NCBI GenBank assembly: GCA_009846005.1
Contig: VXYL01000068.1
Coordinates: 194,626-258,625 of the forward strand
Reading direction: 5' to 3'
Length of the DNA: 64,000 bases
Source of the DNA: Gammaproteobacteria bacterium
GTDB lineage: Bacteria; Pseudomonadota; Gammaproteobacteria; Pseudomonadales; Azotimanducaceae
The notes beneath the pieces were generated by a model, which worked only from the letters and a program-made list of their open reading frames with translations, did no database searches and had not been told where the DNA came from. Of this stretch, positions 40,882-49,306 are shown piece by piece. The position numbers were made by a program, and so were the translations under genes. The first letter of the stretch is position 1. Each line of letters starts with the position of its first letter.

Positions 40882-41559
40882 ATGACCCAGCCCGCTTCAA
40901 TTCTGGAACTGATCGCCAATGCAAGCCCCCTCGTTCAGGCGGTCATGGTCATCCTGCTCCTGGCGTCGCTGGCGTCCTGGGTGCTGATCTTCCAGCGCTG
41001 GTTCGGGCTCAACCGGGTTCAGGGCGAAATCGACGACTTCGAGGACGAGTTCTGGAGCGGCGTCGACCTCGCCGAACTGAACAGCGAACTCGCCGAACGC
41101 GAAGACGACCTCACGGGAATCGAGACGGTCTTCGCCGCCGGTTTCGGCGAATACCAGCGACTGTCCGCGGCCGGGACCACGGATCCGGACGCCGTCATGC
41201 AGTTCGTGCAACGAGCGATGCGCGTGGCCTTGACCCACGAGGAGGAGCGCTTGGGACGCCACCTGCCGTTCCTCGCGACGGTCGGTTCAACTAGCGTCTA
41301 TGTCGGCCTGTTCGGTACGGTCTGGGGCATCATGAATGCGTTCCGCAACGTCGCCACGATGACCCAGGCGACGCTCGCGGCGGTGGCGCCGGGTATCTCG
41401 GAGGCGCTGATCGCCACCGCGATGGGGCTCTTCGCGGCAATTCCCGCGGTGATCGGCTACAACCGGTTCGCAGCGCGGGTGGAGGTGCTGATGAAGCGCT
41501 ACGAGGCGTTCGCGGACGAGTTGACATCCATCCTGCACCGCACCGTGGTTGCCGGATAG
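40882..41559 (+). CDS. tolQ: Tol-Pal system protein TolQ
   Basis: This 225-residue inner-membrane protein has three transmembrane helices: PLVQAVMVILLLASLASWVLIF (about residues 16-37), GSTSVYVGLFGTVWGIMNAF and EALIATAMGLFAAIPAVIGYN. The family motif GLFGTVWGIM is present, as is the cytoplasmic loop between helices 1 and 2. With TolR it forms the proton channel that energises TolA during outer-membrane invagination at division. The ATG follows GGGGAGGAC. It is the first gene of the tol-pal operon, which runs through queC with gaps of at most about 40 bases. Confidence 0.96.
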   Translation: MTQPASILELIANASPLVQAVMVILLLASLASWVLIFQRWFGLNRVQGEIDDFEDEFWSGVDLAELNSELAEREDDLTGIETVFAAGFGEYQRLSAAGTTDPDAVMQFVQRAMRVALTHEEERLGRHLPFLATVGSTSVYVGLFGTVWGIMNAFRNVATMTQATLAAVAPGISEALIATAMGLFAAIPAVIGYNRFAARVEVLMKRYEAFADELTSILHRTVVAG

Positions 41560-41595
41560 GCGGGATCCAACCGATGAATCGCTGGGTATAGCGCC

Positions 41596-42048
41596 ATGGC
41601 AGCCCGTCGCAAGCCGATGTCGGAAATCAATGTCGTGCCCTACATCGACGTGATGCTCGTGCTACTGGTGATCTTCATGGTCACGGCGCCGCTCACCAAC
41701 CAGGGCGTCAAGGTGGATTTGCCAAGCGCGGACTCGGAGCCGCTCACCAACGAGGAGGATCCGTTGGTGGTCACCGTTAACGCCAACGGCGAGATCTTTG
41801 TCAACACGGGCATGCCGCGGCCCGGTGCCGAAGGAACCCGGGCGACGATCTTTTCGCTGCTCGACCAGGCGGAGAAGATACTCGAGGTGCGGCCTGACCT
41901 GCCGGTATACGTGCGGGGCGACAGGGGCGTGCCGTACGGCGAGGTCGTTCGGGTGATGTCCGTGCTGCAACGCGCGGGTGCGGCTAGCGTGGGTCTTATC
42001 ACCGATCCCGTCGAGTCCCTGGAGATCGGTGGCGACGGCGAGACATGA
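41596..42048 (+). CDS. tolR: Tol-Pal system protein TolR
   Basis: This 150-residue protein of the ExbD/TolR family begins MAARRKPMSEINVVPYIDVM. It has one transmembrane helix (MLVLLVIFMVTAPL), in which the essential channel aspartate (Asp18) sits in YIDVML. The periplasmic domain ends with VVRVMSVLQRAGAASVGLIT, as is typical. It pairs with TolQ as stator. Its stop overlaps the tolA start by 4 bases (ATGA). Confidence 0.96.
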   Translation: MAARRKPMSEINVVPYIDVMLVLLVIFMVTAPLTNQGVKVDLPSADSEPLTNEEDPLVVTVNANGEIFVNTGMPRPGAEGTRATIFSLLDQAEKILEVRPDLPVYVRGDRGVPYGEVVRVMSVLQRAGAASVGLITDPVESLEIGGDGET

Positions 42049-42755
42049 GCAACGTCCGCGACTATGCCTTTCCGGTAGCGTTGGCGCTGTTGCTGCACTG
42101 CGGCGTGTTCGCCCTGCTGCTTCAGAACTGGCAGCCCGAGACTGACGACCTGCGTCTCTATGAGCCGCGGGTCATCGAGGCCAAGCTGATCGTCATGGAA
42201 AAGCCGGCGCCGCCCCCCGCGCCAAAAGCGGAACCGAAACCGGCACCGGCGCCCCAGGTCGCGCCAGCACCGAAGCCGCAGCCAAAACCCGCGCCGACGC
42301 CTGCCCCGCCGGTCGAGGAGCCGCCGAAACCCGATCCGGAGGAAACGCGTCGCGCCGAGGCGGAACGCAAGCGCCAGGATCGCCTGCAGGAACTGTCCGA
42401 ACAGTCGACGCAGTTGGCGCTGGCGGAGGAACTGGCCGATTTGCGCGATGCGGAGGCAGACGCTGAGACCATGTCCTATGCCGCGGCGATCCGCCAAGCG
42501 ATCGTCGAGGCGTGGTCGCGGCCGCCGAGTGCCCGTCTTGGCATGCAGGCCCGATTGCGGGTGGATCTCGTGCCTTCGGGCGACCTGCTGGCAGTGACCG
42601 TACTCGAGTCAAGCGGCAACCCCGCCTTCGACCGTTCCGCCGAGGTGGCGGTGCGCAAGGTGGGGCGTTTCGATGTGCCGAAGGAGAGCCGCCTGTTCGA
42701 GAAGAACTTCCGGCGCTTCACCCTGTTGTTCAAACCGGAGGATCTACTGCGATGA
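42045..42755 (+). CDS. tolA: Tol-Pal system protein TolA (short form)
   Basis: This 236-residue protein is short compared with Escherichia coli TolA (about 420). It has a TM anchor (VALALLLHCGVFALLL, about residues 10-25) and a Pro/Ala/Lys linker (PAPPPAPKAEPKPAPAPQVA). A charged helical stretch (ETRRAEAERKRQDRLQELSE) and a C-terminal TonB/TolA domain III (LRVDLVPSGDLLAVTVLESSG) follow. It spans the periplasm and contacts TolB and Pal. Start and stop each overlap the neighbouring genes, indicating tight coupling. Confidence 0.93.
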   Translation: MSNVRDYAFPVALALLLHCGVFALLLQNWQPETDDLRLYEPRVIEAKLIVMEKPAPPPAPKAEPKPAPAPQVAPAPKPQPKPAPTPAPPVEEPPKPDPEETRRAEAERKRQDRLQELSEQSTQLALAEELADLRDAEADAETMSYAAAIRQAIVEAWSRPPSARLGMQARLRVDLVPSGDLLAVTVLESSGNPAFDRSAEVAVRKVGRFDVPKESRLFEKNFRRFTLLFKPEDLLR

Positions 42756-44086
42756 ACGCGCGTGACCTAGTGAGAGCGCTGTTCGTGGCTGCCGTCGCCT
42801 TTACGGCACCCGTGGCGCAGGCCCTTGAAATCGTCATCCCCGAGGGCTGGGACAGTCCGACCAAGGTGGCCGTCGTGCCCTTTGGCAGTGCAATGGCGCC
42901 CGATGAACCAGATCCCATGGCGAGTGTCGACCTGGCGGGCATTGTCGCCTTCGACTTGACGCGCAGCGGTCAATTCTCGCTCCTGCAATCTGACAACATG
43001 CTCTCGTATCCGTCGGCGCCGGACCAGGTCTACTTTCGCGATTGGCGCATCCTCGACATGGACTACCTGGTCATCGGTCGCGCCTGGACGGAGGCATCCG
43101 GGGCGGTCTCGGTGGTCTACCACCTCTATGATGTGACCTCGGAACGCGAAATCGCCTCGTCGCGAATCACGGCTGCCCCGGAGAAGCTCCGCGACATCGC
43201 CCATCGCATCTCCGACGAAGTCTACGAACACATCACCGGCATCCGGGGCGCTTTCTCGACCAAGCTGCTCTACGTCCTGGTGGAGGACGCCGCGACCAAC
43301 TCGCCGACCTACCACCTGAAAGTTGCGGACGCGGACGGTGCCCGAGCGCGAACCGTGTTTCGATCCACCGAGCCGCTGCTGTCGCCGAACTGGGCGCCGG
43401 ACGCGCTTAGCATCGCCTACGTGTCCTTCGAGACCGGAAAGTCGACCATCGTGGTCCAAGACCTGGCGAGTGGCGAACGTGAACACATCGCGGCCTATCC
43501 CGGAATCAACGGCGCTCCGGAATTCTCGCCGGACGGCACCAAGCTCGCGATGTCGTTGTCCCGGGACGGCAATGCCGAGATCTACACGCTCGACCTCGCC
43601 AGCCGCGAGCTTCGGCGTATTACGCGCTGGCCGACCGCGATCGATACCGAGCCGAGTTGGACCGCCGATGGGATGAGCCTGATCTTCACCTCCGACCGGC
43701 CCGGCAAGCCCCAGATCTACCAGGTTGACCTTGACAAGCTGAATCCGGATCGCCTCACCTGGGAAGGGGACTACAACGCCCGCGCCAGGCTCCTGCCCAA
43801 CGGCCGCCACCTCGTCTACGTGCACCGGCGGGAGAGGGTCTACCACATCGCATGGCAAGATCTCGAGCGCGGCACAGTACGGGTGTTGACGCAAACCGCA
43901 CTGGACGAATCGCCGTCGTTGGCCCCCAACGGCACCATGATGATCTACGCCACCCAGGACCTTGGCAGGGGTATACTGGCCGTCGTTTCGATCGACAACG
44001 GGTTCAGGTACCTGTTGCCGGAAGCGGCGGGCGACGTACGCGAGCCGGCGTGGTCCCCTTTCATCGATGCGTTGCGGGGCCGCTGA
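42752..44086 (+). CDS. tolB: Tol-Pal system beta-propeller protein TolB
   Basis: This 444-residue periplasmic protein has a signal peptide (LVRALFVAAVAFTAPVAQA). The N-terminal domain (VAVVPFGSAMAPDEPDPMAS) and a C-terminal six-bladed propeller follow. The propeller has TolB repeats such as LLSPNWAPDALSIAYVSFE, APEFSPDGTKLAMSLSRDG and EPSWTADGMSLIFTSDRPG. It links TolA to the Pal lipoprotein during cell-envelope constriction. The ATG overlaps the tolA stop. The length is normal. Confidence 0.97.
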   Translation: MNARDLVRALFVAAVAFTAPVAQALEIVIPEGWDSPTKVAVVPFGSAMAPDEPDPMASVDLAGIVAFDLTRSGQFSLLQSDNMLSYPSAPDQVYFRDWRILDMDYLVIGRAWTEASGAVSVVYHLYDVTSEREIASSRITAAPEKLRDIAHRISDEVYEHITGIRGAFSTKLLYVLVEDAATNSPTYHLKVADADGARARTVFRSTEPLLSPNWAPDALSIAYVSFETGKSTIVVQDLASGEREHIAAYPGINGAPEFSPDGTKLAMSLSRDGNAEIYTLDLASRELRRITRWPTAIDTEPSWTADGMSLIFTSDRPGKPQIYQVDLDKLNPDRLTWEGDYNARARLLPNGRHLVYVHRRERVYHIAWQDLERGTVRVLTQTALDESPSLAPNGTMMIYATQDLGRGILAVVSIDNGFRYLLPEAAGDVREPAWSPFIDALRGR

Positions 44087-44118
44087 GGAACAACGGACAA
44101 GGACATATGGGAGGAGAC

Positions 44119-44649
44119 ATGATTCGTCAATTGTTCGGCGCATTGTCGGTGGTTCTGGCGGGTGTGTTGCTCAGCGCCTGTCAGAGCACCGAGCCAGAGC
44201 CGGAACCGGAGCCCGTGGTGCAAACGCCCGTCGTGAAACCCACGCCGCCGCCGAAGGAGCCCGAACCGGAACCTCCGTTCGACGAGAACCTGAATCCGCT
44301 GGACCCGGTTACGCGGAAGCCGCTCAACAGCACCTTCTACTTCGAATACGACCAGGCGAGACTGGCCCAGGGCGACATTCGCGTCTTGGCCGTGCACGCC
44401 CAGATACTGCGCGACTACCGCAACCGCAGCGTCAACATCGAAGGCCACTGCGACGAACGCGGCACCCGCGAATACAACCTCGCGCTCGGCGAGCGGCGGT
44501 CGGACGCGGTACGGCGCTACCTGATCTCGGCGGGCGTTCGTTCGACGCAGATAGAGACCGTCAGCTTCGGTGAGGAGCGGCCCGTCGATCCCGGCCATGA
44601 CGAGAGCGCCTGGGCGAAAAACCGTCGCGCGATGATGATCTACCGGTAG
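44119..44649 (+). CDS. pal: Peptidoglycan-associated lipoprotein Pal
   Basis: This 176-residue lipoprotein has a lipobox LSAC (Cys about 20), a Pro/Glu-rich spacer and an OmpA-type peptidoglycan-binding domain. The domain has FYFEYDQARLAQGDI, NIEGHCDERGTREYNLALGE and AWAKNRRAMMI. The ATG at 44119 lies 4-5 bases after GGGAGGAG. It anchors the outer membrane to peptidoglycan and is recruited by TolB. The gene lies 32 bases after tolB. Confidence 0.97.
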   Translation: MIRQLFGALSVVLAGVLLSACQSTEPEPEPEPVVQTPVVKPTPPPKEPEPEPPFDENLNPLDPVTRKPLNSTFYFEYDQARLAQGDIRVLAVHAQILRDYRNRSVNIEGHCDERGTREYNLALGERRSDAVRRYLISAGVRSTQIETVSFGEERPVDPGHDESAWAKNRRAMMIYR

Positions 44650-44682
44650 ACGTCCGCCGCGCGGCGCGCTTAAGGGAACAGC

Positions 44683-45528
44683 GTGGACGCACACCGTAGG
44701 AACGCTCGCCCCGTAGGGGCCGCCCTTGTGGCGGCCCGCGTCGGCTTACTCCCGATTTGCGCATTTGCCGCCGCGCATCTCGCGTTAGCCGCCAGTGCAT
44801 TGGCCGCCGCCGCGCCTGTACGTGAATCGGAGGGTCGCGAGATTCGGCGGAACCCGCAAGCACTGGCGAACGAGGATGTTGCCGAGTCGCCGTCCGACGT
44901 CAATACCCTGTACTACGATCTCCAATTCACGCAGGACGAAGTCCGCCGCCTGCATGGCCTTGTCGAGGAACTGAATCACCGCATAGACCGCCTCGAGAGC
45001 GAACAGCGCGAACGCTACATCGAGCTTGACCAACGGCTTTTGGAACTCCGCACGGGCGGCGGCGTGGTCCCGCCAGGCGAGGACGTCGCGTCGGATTCCA
45101 ATGCCGCCGCGGCGCCGGTACCTGTAACGGAGTATGAGGCCTACAACGTCGCCATCGAACTGGTGAACACCGCGCGGCCGCTGCCGGCGTCCGAGCAACG
45201 GCCCCAGTACCAGCGTGCCATGGGCCTTTTTCGCGAGATCATCAAGGACTATCCCAACGGCGAATACACCGCCAACGCGTTCTATTGGATCGGTCAACTC
45301 CATTTCGCATTGAAGGAATACGAAGACGCCCGGGCCATGTTTACCCAGGTCGAGGCGCTCTACGACGACCATCCGAAGGTTCCCGACGCGCTCTACAAGC
45401 TCGGCGAGACCTACAACGTGCTTGGCGACACCGCGCGTGCCCGGGAATATCTGAACCGCGTGATCAACGACTTTCCAGCTAGCACGGCGGCGGGCCTTGC
45501 CCGGAAGTATCTCGCCGAACTTCGTTGA
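44683..45528 (+). CDS. cpoB: Cell division coordinator CpoB / YbgF, with a repeat-derived leader
   Basis: This 281-residue protein starts at a GTG. The leader (about residues 1-40) includes PVGAALVAARVGLL, which is encoded by a copy of the GTAGGGG-type repeat at 44711-44740. The mature part has a coiled-coil (FTQDEVRRLHGLVEELNHRI through ERYIELDQRLLELR, each under 20 as quoted separately) and a TPR domain (YQRAMGLFREIIKDYPNGEY and YEDARAMFTQVEALYDDHP). CpoB coordinates peptidoglycan synthesis with outer-membrane constriction. Its stop codon overlaps the queE start by 3 bases (TTGA). Confidence 0.92.
   Translation: MDAHRRNARPVGAALVAARVGLLPICAFAAAHLALAASALAAAAPVRESEGREIRRNPQALANEDVAESPSDVNTLYYDLQFTQDEVRRLHGLVEELNHRIDRLESEQRERYIELDQRLLELRTGGGVVPPGEDVASDSNAAAAPVPVTEYEAYNVAIELVNTARPLPASEQRPQYQRAMGLFREIIKDYPNGEYTANAFYWIGQLHFALKEYEDARAMFTQVEALYDDHPKVPDALYKLGETYNVLGDTARAREYLNRVINDFPASTAAGLARKYLAELR
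44711..44740. repeat. GTAGGGG-type repeat copy 6, inside the cpoB leader region
   Basis: The sequence CCGTAGGGGCCGCCC, then TTGTG and GCGGCCC, is a half-element of the repeat family. It lies in frame within the signal-peptide codons of cpoB and encodes PVGAALVAAR. The repeat encodes uncharged residues, so export signalling is maintained. Confidence 0.7.
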
Positions 45529-46220
45529 ATAGCCTGCCGCATTCGATCCAGGTTTCAACGGACAAGCCTGCATCGAGAGATACGCTCCGGATCACCGAGA
45601 TATTCTTCTCGCTGCAAGGCGAGGCGAAGAGCGTTGGGCGTCCAACGACGTTTGTACGCCTAACCGGATGCCCGCTGCGCTGCCAATACTGCGACACCGC
45701 CTATGCCTTTACCGGGGGCACGACGATGTGTCTCGACGACATCTGCCAACGGGTCGCGGCGAATCCGACCCGCCATGTCACGGTAACGGGCGGCGAACCG
45801 TTGGCGCAGCCGGGTGTCCATGGCCTGATGGGGCGACTCGCCGACGCGGGCTACGCCGTGTCCCTGGAGACCAGCGGCGCACTCGACATCGCACAAGTCG
45901 ACGCGCGCGTTTCGCGGGTCGTCGACTTCAAGACGCCGGGTTCCGGCGAATCGCATCGTAACCGGTTCGAGAACGTTCGCCACTTGCGCGCGGCGGACCA
46001 GGTCAAGTTCGTGATCTGCGACGGCGACGACTACGAGTGGGCGAAGGCGTGCTGCGCGAAGCATGACCTGACGAACCGAGTGAGCGATGTGCTGTTTTCG
46101 CCGTCGGCGGGGGAGCTGGACCCGACCGAGTTGGCAGATTGGATTCTCGGCGACGGGCTCGACGTGCGTTTCCAGATCCAGCTCCACAAGGTGCTGTGGG
46201 GCGACGAACCGGGTCGATGA
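45525..46220 (+). CDS. queE: 7-carboxy-7-deazaguanine synthase QueE
   Basis: This 231-residue radical-SAM enzyme converts 6-carboxytetrahydropterin to 7-carboxy-7-deazaguanine in queuosine and 7-deazapurine synthesis. It has [14 protein letters not shown] (C-x3-C-x2-C, about residues 44-51), the substrate-binding GGEPLAQPG motif and the later [14 protein letters not shown]. The TTG start at 45525 overlaps the cpoB stop, and the stop overlaps the queC start (ATGA). The position directly after cpoB and before queC is typical of Pseudomonas-like genomes. The length is normal. Confidence 0.95.
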   Translation: MNSLPHSIQVSTDKPASRDTLRITEIFFSLQGEAKSVGRPTTFVRLTGCPLRCQYCDTAYAFTGGTTMCLDDICQRVAANPTRHVTVTGGEPLAQPGVHGLMGRLADAGYAVSLETSGALDIAQVDARVSRVVDFKTPGSGESHRNRFENVRHLRAADQVKFVICDGDDYEWAKACCAKHDLTNRVSDVLFSPSAGELDPTELADWILGDGLDVRFQIQLHKVLWGDEPGR

Positions 46221-46903
46221 ACGACCGCGCTGTCGTCCTGGTCTCCGGCGGCCTCGACTCGGCGACAGTCCTCGCCATCGCCAGGCACGAGGGCTACGCC
46301 TGTCACGCCCTGTCGTTCGACTATGGGCAACGCCACGGTGTGGAACTCGTGGCGGCGGCACGCGTTGCACGCTTGGCGGGTGCCGTTGAGCACCGGGTCG
46401 TGAAAGTGGATCTGGCGGCCTTCGGTGGTTCGGCGTTGACGGACGTCACGCTAGCGATTCCCGAAACCAGTACCGACGGCATCCCGATCACCTACGTGCC
46501 GGCCCGCAACACGGTGTTCCTCGCGCTCGCCCTCGCGTGGGCGGAAACGCTCGAGGCACGGCACTTGTTCATCGGCGTCAACGCCGTCGACTACTCGGGC
46601 TATCCCGATTGCCGTCCTGCGTTCATAACAGCCTTCGAGCGACTCGCGAACCTTGCGACCAAGATCGGCGTGGAAGGTGGCGCGATCGAAATCCACGCCC
46701 CGCTCATCAACCTCACTAAGGCCGAGATCATCCGCCGGGGGACCGAACTCGGGGTGGACTATGCCGCGACCGTGTCCTGCTATCAGCCGAGCCGGAACGG
46801 CGAAGCCTGCGGATCTTGCGACAGTTGCCGCATCCGGCGCGCCGGGTTCCAAGTCGCAGGCGCGGTCGATCCCACGCGTTATTGTTGCCGCACGGGGCAA
46901 TAG
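46217..46903 (+). CDS. queC: 7-cyano-7-deazaguanine synthase QueC
   Basis: This 228-residue ATP-dependent enzyme makes preQ0 from 7-carboxy-7-deazaguanine and ammonia. It has the PP-loop [17 protein letters not shown], the conserved [17 protein letters not shown] segment and a zinc site [14 protein letters not shown] with an upstream Cys in [10 protein letters not shown]. It overlaps queE by 4 bases. The tRNA-Lys gene follows after about 210 bases that hold three short direct repeats and a likely promoter. Confidence 0.96.
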   Translation: MNDRAVVLVSGGLDSATVLAIARHEGYACHALSFDYGQRHGVELVAAARVARLAGAVEHRVVKVDLAAFGGSALTDVTLAIPETSTDGIPITYVPARNTVFLALALAWAETLEARHLFIGVNAVDYSGYPDCRPAFITAFERLANLATKIGVEGGAIEIHAPLINLTKAEIIRRGTELGVDYAATVSCYQPSRNGEACGSCDSCRIRRAGFQVAGAVDPTRYCCRTGQ

Positions 46904-47012
46904 TGTCAGTGGTGATGGGCGGCTCGACCGTGGCTAGATCTCTCCGCCGGTCGACGGCGACTTCATGGCGGCCTGGGGTTGCTTGCGACCTCTGGTTGTC
47001 CCCCGCGTTCCG

Positions 47013-47051
47013 GCGATCCATTGCGATCCATTGCGACAAGTGCGATCCATT
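47013..47051 (+). repeat. Three direct copies of GCGATCCATT upstream of tRNA-Lys
   Basis: Exact copies lie at 47013-47022, 47023-47032 and 47042-47051. The first two abut. They end 6 bases before the -35 element of the tRNA-Lys promoter. Each contains a GATC site. The function is unknown; they could be an upstream activator or methylation-sensitive array, or a chance tandem. Confidence 0.55.
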
Positions 47052-47056
47052 GCGGC

Positions 47057-47085
47057 TTGTCGTTGAAAGTAACCGCACATACAAT
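47057..47085 (+). promoter_or_regulatory. Probable promoter of the tRNA-Lys gene
   Basis: TTGTCG (47057-47062) and TACAAT (47080-47085) are separated by exactly 17 bases, a good match to a housekeeping-sigma promoter. The tRNA starts 30 bases downstream of the -10 element. This implies that the tRNA can be transcribed separately from queC. Confidence 0.6.
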
Positions 47086-47114
47086 GCGCCGCGCTTTTCG
47101 CCGCGCACGGTCGT

Positions 47115-47190
47115 GGGTCGTTAGCTCAGTCGGTAGAGCACCGGGCTTTTAACCCGTTGGTCCTGGGTTCGAGCCCCAGACGGCCCACCA
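47115..47190 (+). tRNA. tRNA-Lys (anticodon TTT)
   Basis: The 76-base sequence folds as a standard cloverleaf. The acceptor stem is GGGTCGT with ACGGCCC, the D-arm contains TAGCTCAGTCGGTAGAGCA, the anticodon loop is CTTTTAA with anticodon TTT, and the T-arm has GGTTCGAGCC. The 3' CCA is encoded. A tRNA-Lys after queC is the usual neighbour in Pseudomonas-like chromosomes. Confidence 0.97.
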
Positions 47191-47203
47191 ATCCTCCCGT
47201 CAC

Positions 47204-48403
47204 CTAGCTGGCCAGGCCCTTGGCGATTGCGAAGGCGCGTTTCGCGTCCGCTTGCAGGCGAGCGTCCGCCAGGAAGTCGTAGGCCGTCATCGCCAAGGCC
47301 TTGGCGCCGTCCAACGCCGCCTTGTCTCCCATCTCGGAACCCGCGTACTTGGCGAACTCGGGGTTGTGGATGACCACGGCCGGGGGTGCGGCGGCGAGCA
47401 TCGGGTGGATGGACGGTACGCGATGGCTGACGTTGCCCATGTCGGTGCTGCCGGCGCCGGACAGGTTGCGTTCCTCGGCGGATGCGAACTTCCGACCGAG
47501 CCTCTCGGCATTGGCTTGGAAGGCAGCCGCCAGCGGCCAGTTGGTGTTGATGTCCAGGTAGTCGACGGCGCCCCAGTTCATCTCGACCTCGCAGCCGCTC
47601 GCCTTGGCCCCGGCCTCGAAACAGGCTTTGACCCGGGGCTTCAAGGCCTCGAGGTCCTCGGCGTTCTTGGCACGCACGTAGAACTCGCCGGCGGCGCGGT
47701 CGGGGACGATGTTGGGCGCCTGGCCGCCGTCGGTCACGATGCCGTGTATGCGCTCGGAGTGGCGGATGTGCTGGCGCAGGTTGGAGATGGCCTGGTAGGC
47801 CAGCAACAAGCCGTCGAGCGCGTTGCGACCCTTGTGCGGCATGGCGGAGGCGTGGGCCGAGCGCCCGTGGTACACAACGTCCACCTCCGCGACGCAGATG
47901 GACGCCATGGTGGCGAGATTGATGCCGGCGGGATGCATCATCATCGCCGCGTCAACGTTCTCGAACGCGCCCTTGCGGGCCATCAGTTCCTTGCCGCCAC
48001 CTTTTTCCTCGGCAGGTGTGCCGAGCAGCGTCACCCGGCCGGGCAACTCGTTGCCTAGGGACTTGAGAGCGAGTGCGGCGCCCAGCGCGGACGTGGCGAT
48101 CAGGTTGTGCCCGCAGGCGTGGCCGATCCCCGGCAACGCATCGTACTCCGCCAGGACAGCGACGTTCGTGTTGGGGCTTCCACCCTCGCCCCCGAATGTC
48201 GATTCGAAGGCGGTCGCGAGTCCGTAGCTTCCGGTCTCCACCTCGAGACCGTGTTCGCGAGCGGTGCCCACGAGGAGCGCGGCCGCGCGCGTCTCCTGAA
48301 ATGCGAGTTCGGGGTTGGCATGGATCTCCCGGGAAACTGCCAGCAGTTCCGGGGCCATGGCGTCGACGCTGGCGCAAAGCATCTGCTTGACGTGATCAGG
48401 CAT
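47204..48403 (-). CDS. M20-family amidohydrolase (aminoacylase/AbgA-like)
   Basis: This 399-residue hydrolase has VAVLAEYDALPGIGHACGHN (first metal-site segment), LGTPAEEKGGGKELMARKG, the dimerisation-domain motif YHGRSAHASAMPHKGRNALD and the late STDMGNVSHRVPSIHPM. It belongs to the M20D group that cleaves N-acyl or aminobenzoyl-glutamate amides. The ATG at 48401-48403 lies after CACGAGAAG. No signal peptide is evident, unlike the M20 protein encoded at 6311-7750. It ends 14 bases after the tRNA-Lys gene on the opposite strand and is divergent from the SDR gene. Confidence 0.88.
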   Translation of the reverse strand: MPDHVKQMLCASVDAMAPELLAVSREIHANPELAFQETRAAALLVGTAREHGLEVETGSYGLATAFESTFGGEGGSPNTNVAVLAEYDALPGIGHACGHNLIATSALGAALALKSLGNELPGRVTLLGTPAEEKGGGKELMARKGAFENVDAAMMMHPAGINLATMASICVAEVDVVYHGRSAHASAMPHKGRNALDGLLLAYQAISNLRQHIRHSERIHGIVTDGGQAPNIVPDRAAGEFYVRAKNAEDLEALKPRVKACFEAGAKASGCEVEMNWGAVDYLDINTNWPLAAAFQANAERLGRKFASAEERNLSGAGSTDMGNVSHRVPSIHPMLAAAPPAVVIHNPEFAKYAGSEMGDKAALDGAKALAMTAYDFLADARLQADAKRAFAIAKGLAS

Positions 48404-48505
48404 CTTCTCGTGACCGAGCCGAGGTGGAATGGGGCACGCTACGACGAGGGGACGGGCAACGTCAATGGCGCTATGGAGATCGGCTTCTGCGATAATCCGT
48501 TGAGC

Positions 48506-49282
48506 ATGAGACTGACCAAGCTCAGCCGCTCCATCGAAGGCAAGGTGGCCATCGTCACCGGCGCGGCCAGCGGCATGGGTCGGGCCACGGCCGCGCTGTT
48601 TGCGGACGAAGGCGCGAAGGTGGCAGCGCTCGACATCAACGCGGAACCCCTCGAGGCTGTGGTTCACGAGATCGCCGACGCGGGCTATCCGGTGAAGGGG
48701 TGGACGTTGAACGTCGCCGATCTCGACGCGATCAACCAAGTCATCCCGGAAGTGGCCGCTCACTTCGGCGGCATCGACATCGTCGTCAACAACGCCGGCA
48801 TCGGCGCCGGTGGGCCCGTGGACGGCGACGAATACGAGGCAACCTGGCGGCGAGCGTTCGACGTACTCCTCACCGCCCATGTGCGCATCGTCCGCGCGGC
48901 ATTGCCCTACCTTCGTCAGTCGTCTGGCGGGCGAATCGTCAATATCGCGTCCACCGAAGGCCTGGGCGCGACGAAACGATCCAGTCCGTACACCGCCGCC
49001 AAGCACGGCGTAATCGGTTTGACGCGGTCGCTGGCTGTCGAGTTCGGCACCGAGAACATCACGGTCAACTGCGTCTGTCCCGGGCCGGTCCATACGGGGT
49101 TGACGGAGTCCATTCCGGAAGCGGACAAGCGCGAGTTCGCCCGTCGGCGGGTCGCGCTCCGACGCTACGCGGATCCGGAAGAGGTCGCCCACGCGACCTT
49201 GAGCCTGGTGCTTCCCGCTGCGCAATACATCACGGGCGTGGCCTTGCCCGTGGATGGAGGTCTAACGATCAGGAACGCTTGA
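48506..49282 (+). CDS. Short-chain dehydrogenase/reductase (SDR)
   Basis: This 258-residue oxidoreductase shows the SDR cofactor motif VTGAASGMGRATAALFADEG (TGxxxGxG), the structural NNAGIGAGGP motif, the catalytic Ser in VNIASTEGLG and the Y-x3-K dyad in SPYTAAKHGVIG. The end has ITGVALPVDGGLT. Asp in AALDINAEPL suggests NAD preference. The substrate is unknown. It lies 24 bases upstream of the gamma-butyrobetaine hydroxylase-like gene and could share a transcript. A longer start 33 bases upstream is possible. Confidence 0.88.
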   Translation: MRLTKLSRSIEGKVAIVTGAASGMGRATAALFADEGAKVAALDINAEPLEAVVHEIADAGYPVKGWTLNVADLDAINQVIPEVAAHFGGIDIVVNNAGIGAGGPVDGDEYEATWRRAFDVLLTAHVRIVRAALPYLRQSSGGRIVNIASTEGLGATKRSSPYTAAKHGVIGLTRSLAVEFGTENITVNCVCPGPVHTGLTESIPEADKREFARRRVALRRYADPEEVAHATLSLVLPAAQYITGVALPVDGGLTIRNA

Positions 49283-49306
49283 GAGCGACTTTCGAGGGTG
49301 GTTGCG

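Noticed and set aside
39656-40885. A 409-codon plus-strand frame overlapping ruvB
   Set aside because: It is an out-of-frame Arg/Gly-rich shadow of ruvB, which has all AAA+ motifs.
47204-49225. A 673-codon minus-strand frame spanning the M20 and SDR region
   Set aside because: The part upstream of 48403 is antisense to the well-supported SDR gene and lacks domain character; the M20 gene starts at 48403.
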